The notes under the pieces: generated by a model
What the model saw: only the letters and a program-made list of their open reading frames with translations
Told to the model about the DNA's origin: nothing
Database searches by the model: none
Source: Fibrobacter sp.
Lineage (GTDB): Bacteria > Fibrobacterota > Fibrobacteria > Fibrobacterales > Fibrobacteraceae
Length of the DNA stretch: 64,000 nucleotides
Reading direction: 5' to 3'
Assembly (NCBI GenBank): GCA_017526585.1
Contig: JAFXRC010000041.1
Location: 62,001-126,000, forward strand
Program-made: the position numbers and the translations under genes
Shown: in pieces, positions 33,110 to 43,500 of the stretch
Layout of the letters: each line of letters opens with the position of its first letter
Position numbering within the stretch: position 1 is the first letter of the stretch

Positions 33110-35509
33110 ATGGCTCAGCATTTACCTAGCGAAGAACAGATTATTGCACTGCTCCGCGACGAACCGATGGTCGGTAGCCGCTTGCGCAGCGCCCTTGGCC
33201 TCCCGAAAAAGCAGAAGATGGCCTTTAAGCAGATGCTCGCCGACATGGTGGACCGCGGGCTTTTGAAGCGTACCAGCCACAAGGAATACCAGCTGGGCGA
33301 TGGCGAAACTGTCGAAGAAAAACGCGAGAAGCGCGTAAAGAAAATTGCGGAACAGTACCCCGAAGACAATCGCCGTCCGGGTGCCCGCAGCCGTAGGCAG
33401 AACGACAAGGAAAATGAGACCCGCGTGAAGCGCGGCATTCTGCACCAGACGGGCGAAGAAGAATGGGAAGTGCACGAACTCGAAACCGGCAAGGTGTACG
33501 AGATGTGCCACCGCAGGCAGGCCCCGGGCAAGGAAGGCGAAACCATCAGCTTTACGCTGTACCCGCACCCAAAACTCAAGCACAGCTACCTCGCAAAGGT
33601 CGACCGCACTGCCGAAGCGATGAATATCAGCTGGGACGAAGTCAAGACCAAGTTCATGGAAGATGCGAACTTGCCCAAAGACTTCAGCCCCGCTATCAAG
33701 AAGTATGTGGACGGCGTCAAGGAACCGTGCGGCAAGGATTTCAAGGGCCGCGTGGATTACAGGCAGCTCACGATTCTCTGTATCGACCCCGATGGCGCCA
33801 TGGACCACGACGACGCCATTAGCGTGGAACGCACCCCCAAGGGCTACAGGCTGGGCGTGCACATTGCCGACGTGAGCTACTACGTGCCGGAAGGTTCCGA
33901 GCTCGACGAAGAGGCTCTGGAACGGAGCTACACGCAGTACCTGCCGTGGACCGCCGTGCCGATGCTCCCGGATAAGCTTTCGAGCAATGTTTGCAGCCTG
34001 CACCAGGGTGTGGACCGCTGCGCATTCACCTGCATGATGGAACTCGACAAGCACGCGAACGTGCTCAGCTGGGATTTCCACCGCAGTATCGTGAAGATTA
34101 CCAAGTCCATCACCTACGAACAGGCGATGGAAATGATGAAGAACGGCGACGACGATATCAAGGCGCTCGCCGAGGTGACCGCCCTCTTGAAGCAGAACCG
34201 CACCAAGGACGGCCTGCTGGAATTCCAGAGCACCGAATACGGCTGCAAGTTCAACGAAAAGGGTGAACCGGAAAAGATTTTCCCGCGCACGACCGACGAA
34301 TCGAATTCGTGGGTGGAAGAATGCATGCTCATCGCGAACAACTGCTGCGCGAAGGAACTCAAGAAGCGAAAGCTCCAGGGCATTTACCGTATCCATGAAG
34401 CGCCGGATACCAAGGACATCATGGAACTGTACTACATGTACCCGGACCTGTTCAAGGATTCTCCGGTGATGTTGCGCGACCTGGGCAAGCCCCGCAGCGG
34501 CGACACGAACTTGAACCCGACGGCATTCAAGCTTTACGAACACTTGGTGAAGCGTGCCGCGGGCGACGAGACTTTGACCAACCGCATTCTGCGCAGCATG
34601 CAGAAAGCGCATTACGACAGCAACAGCTTCGGCCACTTCGCCTTGAACTGGCAAGACTACGCACACTTTACCAGCCCGATTCGCCGTTACGCCGACTTGT
34701 GGTGTCACCGTGAACTCGCGCGCAAGGGTGCCGAAATTACCGCCGAGCGCAAGAACAGCGTGATTGAAGTCTGCGACTTGATTTCGGCAAACGAAGTCAA
34801 GAACCAGAAGACCGAACGCATCGCCATCAAGGTGTGCAGCTGCTGGATTCTGAGGAGCCACGTTGGCGACGACTTCGAGGCAACTGTCTCGGGCATCGAA
34901 GAATGGGGTATCTACGTTTCTATCGCAGACCCGATTGCCGAAGGCCTGGTGCGTTTCCGCGACATTGCCGGCGAAGACTTCTACGTATTCAACCCGGATC
35001 AGGGACTCGCCTTCGGCAAGAAGAGCGGGCGCACGTTCCGGCGCGGCGACAAGGTGCTGGTGCGCCTTTTGCGAGTAGACCCGCTGCGCGGTCAGGCGGA
35101 CTTCAGCATTATCGAAAAGCTCTCTAGCGAGCCGAAGAAGCGACGCCGTCAGGGTGAATCGCGCGACGACTACGGCAGCCGCGACGTTCATGAACGCGCT
35201 GACCGCGCCGCCGCGGCGGAAGCCCTCGGTTACGTGAGCCAGCCCAACGAAGACTTTGACGATGACGTTCCGGAATTCGTTTCGGCACACAGCCACATGA
35301 ACCGTGGCGGCCGCGGAAAATCCCGAGGCGGCAGGTTCGATTCTGACGCTCCGAGTTTCGAACGCCGCGGCTCTCGCAGCAGAGGCGGACGCAACGATCA
35401 TGGCGATGACCGCGAAGGATTCCACGTCGCAAGCAAGCCGCGTAAAGGCGGCTCCCGCAAGGGTGCCGGCCGCAGCAACAGGAGCCACGGACGCGGCGGC
35501 AGAAGGTAA
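33110..35509 (+). CDS. rnr: Ribonuclease R
   Basis: 799 residues. An N-terminal winged-helix region (1-80), cold-shock-like region (about 90-210), RNB catalytic domain from about 215 with DPDGAMDHDDAI near 225 (the four metal aspartates), an S1 domain (about 580-670, ATVSGIEEWGIYV) and a long basic tail (about 675-799). RNase R is a processive 3'-5' exoribonuclease that degrades structured RNA. The tail is rich in Arg-Gly-Gly and Ser, longer than the lysine-rich end of the E. coli enzyme. Co-transcribed with plsC and the following gene (3-base gap). Confidence 0.95.
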   Translation: MAQHLPSEEQIIALLRDEPMVGSRLRSALGLPKKQKMAFKQMLADMVDRGLLKRTSHKEYQLGDGETVEEKREKRVKKIAEQYPEDNRRPGARSRRQNDKENETRVKRGILHQTGEEEWEVHELETGKVYEMCHRRQAPGKEGETISFTLYPHPKLKHSYLAKVDRTAEAMNISWDEVKTKFMEDANLPKDFSPAIKKYVDGVKEPCGKDFKGRVDYRQLTILCIDPDGAMDHDDAISVERTPKGYRLGVHIADVSYYVPEGSELDEEALERSYTQYLPWTAVPMLPDKLSSNVCSLHQGVDRCAFTCMMELDKHANVLSWDFHRSIVKITKSITYEQAMEMMKNGDDDIKALAEVTALLKQNRTKDGLLEFQSTEYGCKFNEKGEPEKIFPRTTDESNSWVEECMLIANNCCAKELKKRKLQGIYRIHEAPDTKDIMELYYMYPDLFKDSPVMLRDLGKPRSGDTNLNPTAFKLYEHLVKRAAGDETLTNRILRSMQKAHYDSNSFGHFALNWQDYAHFTSPIRRYADLWCHRELARKGAEITAERKNSVIEVCDLISANEVKNQKTERIAIKVCSCWILRSHVGDDFEATVSGIEEWGIYVSIADPIAEGLVRFRDIAGEDFYVFNPDQGLAFGKKSGRTFRRGDKVLVRLLRVDPLRGQADFSIIEKLSSEPKKRRRQGESRDDYGSRDVHERADRAAAAEALGYVSQPNEDFDDDVPEFVSAHSHMNRGGRGKSRGGRFDSDAPSFERRGSRSRGGRNDHGDDREGFHVASKPRKGGSRKGAGRSNRSHGRGGRR

Positions 35510-35512
35510 TTT

Positions 35513-36304
35513 ATGTCGAACGGCAAGGTCATCCTTTACGCAAGCGAGCAGACCGGGGAAAACCTTCCCGGTTATGTGCGGTTTGCGCTAAAGCACCTCG
35601 CCGAGACCGATTTTACCGTCTTACTGCTCACGAACAAGCGTCCGCTTTCGGCAGAGACGATGAAGTTCCTGGAAGACAACGAAATCAAGCTTTACCTGAC
35701 CGAAGGCCCCGAACACGCTTTTGCCATGTGGCGGAGTTTCCTGAAGGACCTCGCCAACGGGCGCAGCAGTCTTGTGGAATTCAACAACATTACCCGCCTG
35801 CTGCTCGTAAACGACTCCATTGTCTATTTCCAGAATAATTTCGACAAGTTCATCCGCCACGCCGAATCAAACCCCGCCGACGCAATTTCGCTCACGCAAA
35901 GCGACGAAATCCGTCCGCATTTGCAATCATTCTTCCTGTACTTAAAGCAAGAGGCTTTGGGCGCCTTCTACCTGCAGCTTTTGGAAACTCCCGAACGCAT
36001 TCCAAGCAAGGAACGCCCTTCGATAGCTGAAATCTATACGGACAGAGAAATCAGCCTAGCAAGGGCTTTTGACGAGGCCGAGGTGCAGACGGCATCCCTT
36101 TATAGCACCCAACAAAACGGATTCATTCCGTTCAAGTTGCTACAGAAAAAATTCAGCAACTATCGCAAGCAAGTTTTAGATGCTGGTCTTGCAGAAGACT
36201 TCGACGAGGAATGGTTACCAAAGCCAATCGGTTATGCCGCAATCCAGGTCATAGACAGCCTACGACGCGCAGCAGCAAAGGTGCTCCCGCATAAAGCAAA
36301 CTAG
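35513..36304 (+). CDS. Rhamnan synthesis F-like protein
   Basis: 263 residues without signal peptide or helix. The elements VILYASEQTGENLPGYVRF, LLVNDSIVYF and the segment SLTQSDEIRPHLQSFFLY resemble RgpF-type proteins, in which a conserved 'NDS' strand and a 'HLQSYF' strand belong to a glycosyltransferase-like fold used in rhamnose-containing polysaccharide synthesis. The usual second domain is missing, and the polysaccharide is unknown. It follows rnr by 3 bases and is convergent with the lipoprotein gene (16 bases apart). Confidence 0.72.
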   Translation: MSNGKVILYASEQTGENLPGYVRFALKHLAETDFTVLLLTNKRPLSAETMKFLEDNEIKLYLTEGPEHAFAMWRSFLKDLANGRSSLVEFNNITRLLLVNDSIVYFQNNFDKFIRHAESNPADAISLTQSDEIRPHLQSFFLYLKQEALGAFYLQLLETPERIPSKERPSIAEIYTDREISLARAFDEAEVQTASLYSTQQNGFIPFKLLQKKFSNYRKQVLDAGLAEDFDEEWLPKPIGYAAIQVIDSLRRAAAKVLPHKAN

Positions 36305-36320
36305 TCTGCAGCCAGCTTAT

Positions 36321-37316
36321 CTATTCCACCTTAAAAAACGTCGTCACCTGAATGGAATCAGTCTCTTTGATTCCTTTTTCATAATGAGTGTAGTCCAAAG
36401 TCCAGGTCACCGTGGTATTCGACTGTAGCTGAGTCACATCACTAAAATTATATTCAACCGATGCAGCGTAATAGGTACGCGGCCATCGCGACGGGAGTGG
36501 GTCTACAAGCACAATACCTGGGGAATGCACAGAAAGCACCGTTAACGGGAACCCGTCAAAAGTCAATTTCGAATTCAACACAATATGCTGTTTTCCACCC
36601 ATCTCCGGAGCAGAAACATCCAGCGTATCAAAGAAGGCGCGTATCTCGGTAGAATCAAACGGATGGTCGCCCTGCATATAAATGTAGTCAGGCGGAATGT
36701 AATCGGTTTTCCGGGTATCGCCATAGTTGATAAAGGATGTATCTGCGACAGGCACCGAAACAATTTTATGATACGCCTCATGGTAAACCGTATCCGTTTT
36801 GCAATCATAATAAAGCGCAGAAACGATCTGTCCGCACGGATAGAGTGCAAGACTTGAATCGGTAATCCTGTAGAAAGAGTATTCGTTAACCAGGACCTGG
36901 CCAACCCATTGGCAGCTAAATGCGTCGTCATTAAATTCGCAATCGATAAACTGGGATTTTCGCGTGACCGTATCGAGCTCTCCCGTCCTGTTTTCCCTAT
37001 ATACAAAACTCGTGTAGGAATCCGTAGAATAGGTGGTGTCGTAGACCGTATCCTTGTAAACCACCAGCGTATCGCGGACAATAACCGTATCGATTGACGC
37101 CACGAGCGAATCGACGGACAGTTTTTCATTCTGTAAAGAATCGCGTTCCGGCTCATCGGCAGGAGGATTCTGCGTATCGGGATTAACAGAGCAGTCTTCC
37201 TGCGTTTCGCAAGCCTCCCCTTCCACCGAAGAGGCAGTTTCATTCAGGGAACACGCCACCATAAACGATAGCAATGCTCCCCAGAACACCGTCAAATTTT
37301 TCATAGCCATTTTCAT
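36321..37316 (-). CDS. Lipoprotein of unknown function
   Basis: The ATG at 37316 follows GGGAG; this gives 331 residues with a lipoprotein signal (lipobox FMVAC, cysteine near 22). After an acidic, cysteine-containing linker (residues about 30-60) come Asp/Thr/Tyr-rich beta segments such as VIVRDTLVVYKDTVYDT and a C-terminal beta domain. No family was recognised. It could be a Fibrobacter surface lipoprotein like the FISUMP proteins, but it lacks their CP(D/S)GWHLP signature. Upstream is a gap of about 145 bases to the giant gene's terminator. Confidence 0.8.
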   Translation of the reverse strand: MKMAMKNLTVFWGALLSFMVACSLNETASSVEGEACETQEDCSVNPDTQNPPADEPERDSLQNEKLSVDSLVASIDTVIVRDTLVVYKDTVYDTTYSTDSYTSFVYRENRTGELDTVTRKSQFIDCEFNDDAFSCQWVGQVLVNEYSFYRITDSSLALYPCGQIVSALYYDCKTDTVYHEAYHKIVSVPVADTSFINYGDTRKTDYIPPDYIYMQGDHPFDSTEIRAFFDTLDVSAPEMGGKQHIVLNSKLTFDGFPLTVLSVHSPGIVLVDPLPSRWPRTYYAASVEYNFSDVTQLQSNTTVTWTLDYTHYEKGIKETDSIQVTTFFKVE

Positions 37317-37461
37317 AGTTTCTCCCACCCTTTTTCCGCAGCGCGGTTTTATTTCGTTACAAAATAAGTTCTTTCCGTAGCAAATAAAAGGGGCGAAAAG
37401 CATTCCGCAAAACCCCGTAACAAGGGTCACGCGTTTTTGCAGAAGCGCCCCTCCATAGACA

Positions 37462-37490
37462 CAAAAATCCCCGACCGTAGTCGGGGATTT
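37462..37490 (-). terminator. Rho-independent terminator after the giant gene
   Basis: A perfect 11-base stem AAATCCCCGAC / GTCGGGGATTT with a four-base loop is followed on the minus strand by TTTTT. It lies about 37 bases past the stop at 37528. Confidence 0.92.
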
Positions 37491-37527
37491 AATGAATCCT
37501 TTGTTTCGGGAGTTCGAGGAGAAGCTC

Positions 37528-40500
37528 CTACTTCACCATGACCTTAGTCGCCTGCTGCTGCGAGCCTGCGCGGACGCGGAGCATGTAGAGACCGGACTTC
37601 GGAGCGTCCAGCACCAATGCATTGCTACCCTCGACCGTCTTCGCGGCAACCGTCGCCATCACATGTCCCTTCATATCCAAGAGGTCCACGCGAGCATTGG
37701 TGCCGGCAAGGCCCGTCGCATCGAAGGACACCTGCAGCTTGCCACCGAGCCTTGCCATGCGCAGGCCCTTCAGCGAGCTTTCCGCCACGACACGAGTTGC
37801 CGGGACGACGCGCACGGTCGCGGTCTTAGCAGATTCCTTCAGGTAGACCTTCAACGGAGTACCTTCCTGCATTTCGGTGGTGTTGCCATCCACGGTCACG
37901 TAGACGCGATAGCCGTAAGCCTTCACGCCTTCGATACCCACCAGGCTCAAGTAGCCGATGCGGCCCGTGGAAGCGGAGAGGGACACCGTCCATTCCATAT
38001 CGTCGCTATGCGGCTTGATGGACTTTGCAAACGCACGCTTGCCCTCGACAATCGAGAGGTTCACATGGTCGCCCATGCTTTCAGGCGGTTCCTCGGCGTT
38101 GAACGGATTCGGACCCGCACCCAGGATATTCCAGGCATCGCGCTTGCCGTTCCTGTCGGACAGCACCGCCTGCAGCGTCCAGCGTTCCTTCGTCGAAGTC
38201 TTTGCGAGTACGCGCTTGAGAAGCAACGGATTTTCCGGATCGCCGATGTTCACAGAATCCGTATCGACCGTATCGGATTCCTGCTCGAACACAGGCTTTG
38301 CAGAAATGTTCCAAGTCGTCTTCTTCGTCACCTTAGCCCACACAGCTTCATACGGCTGCATAGTCAAGACGCTATCGTAGTCGCCCGTCTTGGCGTTGTA
38401 GCGCCAGAAGGTCACATCCGATTCTTCATCGACATCCTTACGCTGGTCAGCGTTGTACGAATACAGGTCAACCGCCCAGCCATGGGTATTGGCGACCAGG
38501 TTCCAGCCCGTATTTACGCTATCGAGATTCCAGACAATGTCCTTGCCGTCGTCTTCGATATCCTTGCGCAACACCAGCGATTTACCTTCGAGCGAGTTGT
38601 ACCAAGCACCGCGGGTTGGGACAATGGAATCACCCACGCTGAACTGCTTATACTGCCAGTATTCACCCGTACCGCCAACTTCATCCCACCAGTAGAAGAT
38701 CTGGTCGGCGGTATCGATCTTCGAGGTATCCACGGCGGCAACCGAGAGCATCTGCCAGCTATCGACATCAATCGAGGCGATTTCGTTCACGACCGAGAAT
38801 TCCCTTGCGTATTCAGCCACTTCGAGCGAATCTTCGAGAATCAAAGCCACCTTGTAGTTGCCAGTGCGGGAAACGCGCAGCACCACCTCGTCGGCATAGC
38901 CCATTGCGACAGAGTCGCCCAGCAGGGAATCGACAACGACCGCGTCGGTAGCCATGTCAATGAGTTGCACCCTAGCAGAAACTCCGCGGGTCACTTCGAA
39001 GTCGCTCGCCTTGAAGCTCAGCTGGATAGCGTTTCCGCTCTGTACAAAGCTCGTATCGACAACCTGAATCGGGGTCTTGTTGCTCTTTTCGAATACAGCC
39101 GTAAGGAGTGCGCCTTCCAGGTTGCCCGGCAGGTGTTCGCCTTCGTGGAGGATCGCCATCACCTTTTCGTTACGAGTAATGGACACCGAGCCCAATTCAT
39201 AGCTCGAATCCGGAACAGAACGCACCGTCCATTCGAGGCTTACGATATCCATCGGGATAAGCATCGTGCCCTTGTCGTTAAACTTGTGGACCGCTTCGAC
39301 GCTGCCCGTATTTTCGACGAGCATCACGGAGCCCTTATCCTGCTTGATAGCGATACGGGTCAGTTCGCCGGCGCAGAGTTCGAGGCTATCGGTAAAGCGA
39401 GCGTACAGGTTCACCTTCGTCGTATCGTCCAGATTCGGATAAGTTGCATAGAGCTCATCGGCGAGGGCGTCGCCCATTACCGTGTAAGAGGTCTTGCTAT
39501 CCGGCTTTACGCTCCAGCCCGCAAGGCAGCGGTCAGAGTTGTAAACCATAGCCGGGAGCATCGTTTCTTCAGCCGTTGCGATAAAGTCGCCTTCGGACTT
39601 CCAGTCGTCACCAAAGAACAGCGAATCCTTCGAGTTCACGTTGAACACCAGATGGAATCCGATGTACTTCGCGATAACGCTGAAGGTCAGCGACTTCGGC
39701 ATTTCATTGAGATCTCCGTAGAAATCATTTTCCGTGGAATCAGCACCAGAAGCAGATGCCCACACCAGCGGACGTTTACCCATCAAGAGCCAGGACGGAT
39801 TCGGTTCGAAATGACCCATCGCGATAATTCTGTCGTCTTCAACCGTCGGAATCTTGAGGCCATCCTTGCCCACCACATAGGCAAATGTCGAGTCAGACAC
39901 CTGCTGCACAATGGTCAGGGTACCCTGCTTCAGGCTGTTCGACACAAGCGTGTGCGTCGGAACGGTAGCCTTCGTATCCCACACGGCGTAGAGAACCGGA
40001 TAAATATCTTCGAAGAACTTCATCTGGTATTCTTCAAAGGCGTACTGATCGAGCTTGGCTAATTCGGCAGGAGAGAGACTGTTCATGTAGGCTTCGAATT
40101 CCTTCATGCGCTGTTCATACACCTTGTTGAGATTCTGCGTGTAAGCTTCATACTCTTCGACAAAGCGGTCGTCGATTTCCTTGTAAGCTTCGGAAGCCGT
40201 TGCATTCTTCTTGAAGCTCCAGCCGACGAGTTTAGCATCGGCACGGTAGATTCCCTTCGGGAGCTCTTCGCCATAAGAGGAACCCCACCAGCGGAATTCA
40301 AAATCCCTACCGTAGAACACATTGGCATTGCCCGCATTCACGTTGAGAACCAATTCAAGAGAACCAATTTCGCTCTGAGCCTTGAGACGAATGTCTTCGC
40401 TGAAGGTGCGAGTAGCGCCCATCGAGAACGTTTCATTGATCGTTCCGTTCGGCGATACGACATTGATGTAAGAGTATTCAACGTTGTCGGATTCCGAGAT

Positions 40501-43500
40501 GAAGTCGACGGTGAATTCCAGATCGCTTTCCTTAGGAATGACGATCGAGCTGCCACCAGTAACGAAGAATTCTTCGGAAATATCGTTGCTGATATTCGTG
40601 AATCTCATCGAGCCTTCGGAAGCCTTGTTCGCGACAGACACCGTAACCGTTTCTCTGTTGCTACTAGGCGTCCACAACGCATACAGCGTATCCGGGGTGT
40701 CGAAGGACTCGCGGGATTCGACATGCTTCTTGTAAGCATTGACGAAATCTTCATTCACGAACTTCAGGATAGGTTCGCCCTCGGCAACGCCTTTCTTGAA
40801 CGACCAGCCCTTGAGCACCGCATTAGTGCGATAGATTTCAGTCGGCAAAGCATCGCCTTCATCCAGGTTAAACAGGTTGGAGTTGTAATCTCTGCCGTAG
40901 AACACCGTATCGGCATTCACGGCGAGCACAAGACCCGTGCTGTTCAGGTATACTTCCGCATTCAAGATGGTGTTCGCATTGAAGTGGATTTCATCACCCA
41001 CACTTACAGAAGCTTCGATCTCACCATATTCATCCAAGATGCGGATTTTATCTTCGTAGGACAGGTGGTAGGCTTGTCCTGCAGTGAACTGCACCGTAAA
41101 GGCGAGATCAGCCGCATAAGGCACTGCTATTTCTTCGTCCGAGACACTATAGGAGTTGCCTGCGTTCACCAAGGTGAATGCGCCTTCGGCAGCGGTGTTG
41201 TTCGTCTTCACCGTATACACCTGCGGGTCACAGTCGCTATCCATTTCAGGAGTCGTCCACACGGCATACAGCGTAGAAGGCTTGGTTCCTTCGATAGCCC
41301 TGTAAGCCACGATGAAATCTTCGTTGATTTCCTTGAAGGCGTCTCCCGTTCCAGCCGCGTCAAAGGCGAAGCCTGCGAGGCACTTGCCGGTCTGGTAGGC
41401 GGATGTCGGGAAGTAGAAGTTGCGGTCACCCGTGAAGTCGTATTCCTTCTCGCTGAACCAATCTGTGCCGTAGAACACCGTATCGCCAGTTGCGGCATTC
41501 GCATTGAAGGCGAAGTGGTAAACATCTTCGGAGGTTTCTACGGCGATGTGCGTCGTCTGGGTAAGTTCAAACGTTCCGCCATTGGCGATGGAATCGATAA
41601 TGGCACCCGTTGCATCGACCAGTTTGACCGGGCGGCCATTCTTGATCGTATGTTCGTTGTCAGCCACAAAGTTCACACTGAAGACCAGATTTTCCTTGGC
41701 AGGGACTTCAAGACCACCGCCTACCTGGAATTCGTTCTCTACGCCGGTAGCGATGTTCGTGACCGTCAGCGTACCTGCGTCGTCGGAATCGAAGTAGATG
41801 GTGTACGTACCGGTCTCGTCGTCGCTATCCCAAGCGGCATAAAGCGTATCAGAGGCTTCCGGAGTTTCACCCGATTCGAGACTCTGCTTATAAGCTTCCA
41901 CAAAGGCGTTGTCGAACTTCGCATGCGATCCAGAGACTGTACCAACCGACCAGCCCACAACCTTGAAGCCCACGGCATAGACATTGGTCGGGAGTGTATC
42001 ACCATAGCTCGTAGGCGTCCATTCAAAGCCAGCGAAATCAGACGGATAGAAGACATGATCGTCTTCAACCTTCAGGACAAAGGTCTTCGTCTTGAGTTCA
42101 ACAACCGCATGGAGCTGCTGAGTTGCAGCCGAGCCCGTGAAGATGTAGGATTCGCCATCGTTCACCCTTGCAAGGGCTGTTTCGGTATTGGCGGCATCGT
42201 ATACATCTACCTTTCCGGTGTAATCGAACGCAGCATTTTCAGTAAAGACCACCTTGAACTTCAGGTCTTCTTCGGCGGGAACAACGAGGCTCGACAGGTT
42301 GTCAAATTCATATTCGTTGTTAATGCTATCGCCGAACGAATTCGTCAAGACGAACTTACCTTCGGTAGTGTCGTTTGCAGCCGTAATGGTATAGGTTGCG
42401 CGCGGTTCAGAGCAGTCACCCCACACGGCATAGAGTGTGAGAGGAGAGCTGTAGTCTTCCGCCTTGAACCTTGTCACGAAATCTTCACTCAGTTCATTAT
42501 AAGTTACCGTCGGATCAGTCTCTTCAAAGGCAAAGCCTTCGAGGCACTTGTCCGTGCGGTACAAGGAAGTCGGGAACTCAAGGGACGCATCCGCGTCGGA
42601 AATGTCGTATACCTTACCGGTAAACCAGTTTTCACCGTAGAACAGTGTTGCACCATCGGCATTTTCGGCGAAAGCAAGCTCGAATTCCGTCATCTTCAAA
42701 GTAGGATCGGCAACGAGTTCTGCATTGCGCGTAAAGATGTAGGCGTCACCATTGGTATGGCTTTCGGTAATTTTGCCCATCTTTATGCTGATGTCGTTAG
42801 TACCGTAGTCATCGTAGGTGTCCCCTGCGGTGAACAGCACATCGAACTCAAGATCGTCTGCGACAGGAATTCCAAGGGAAGACTCTTCTTCTGCAGCAGG
42901 GACCGTGTAGGCTTTGCCCGCATTCGTCAAGGTGAAGGTACCTTCGGTCGCGCTATTGGTCGTTCCGACCATCACAAATTGCTGCTGGCACTTTTCACCC
43001 GGTTGATACCACACGGCGTACAGCGTATCCAGCTGACGGCCAAGTTTCTTGTAATCAGCAACGAACTCAGAATCGATTTCCGTATAGAACTTGACATCCG
43101 GCATCGTCATGGTGTAACCCGCCGGGAGAGGTTCCATCGGTTCGAAGTAGAAACCTGCAAGGCAATTGAGCTGCTGGTAAGCAGAAGTCGGGAAGCGGTG
43201 TCCGTTTTCGGCCATGCTGTAGGTTGCAGTCGATGTCCAATTTGTACCATAGTAGACAACTGCATCTTCGTCCACATTGATGTCGAAGACGAATTCGTAT
43301 TCGTCGATCGTCGGCGTCACATTCACTTCGATCGAGCTAAGGTTGAGATAGGTTTCGTCAACGGTCACCATTTCACCATTGTCGATTTGAGCAACGACGC
43401 CAAAGTCACCCATCAAGGTGATCGGCTTTTCGGCGGCTGCAACAGAGTGGGCGCTGTCGACGGTATAGTTCACGGCAAAGGCAAGGCCTTCTACCGCAGG

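Noticed and set aside
33122-35488. A 788-codon open frame antisense to rnr
   Set aside because: The opposite strand encodes a clear RNase R with all motifs. The antisense frame is a by-product of codon bias.
37492-40062. An 856-codon open frame on the plus strand
   Set aside because: Antisense to the 3' part of the giant gene and crossing its terminator; no recognisable domain.
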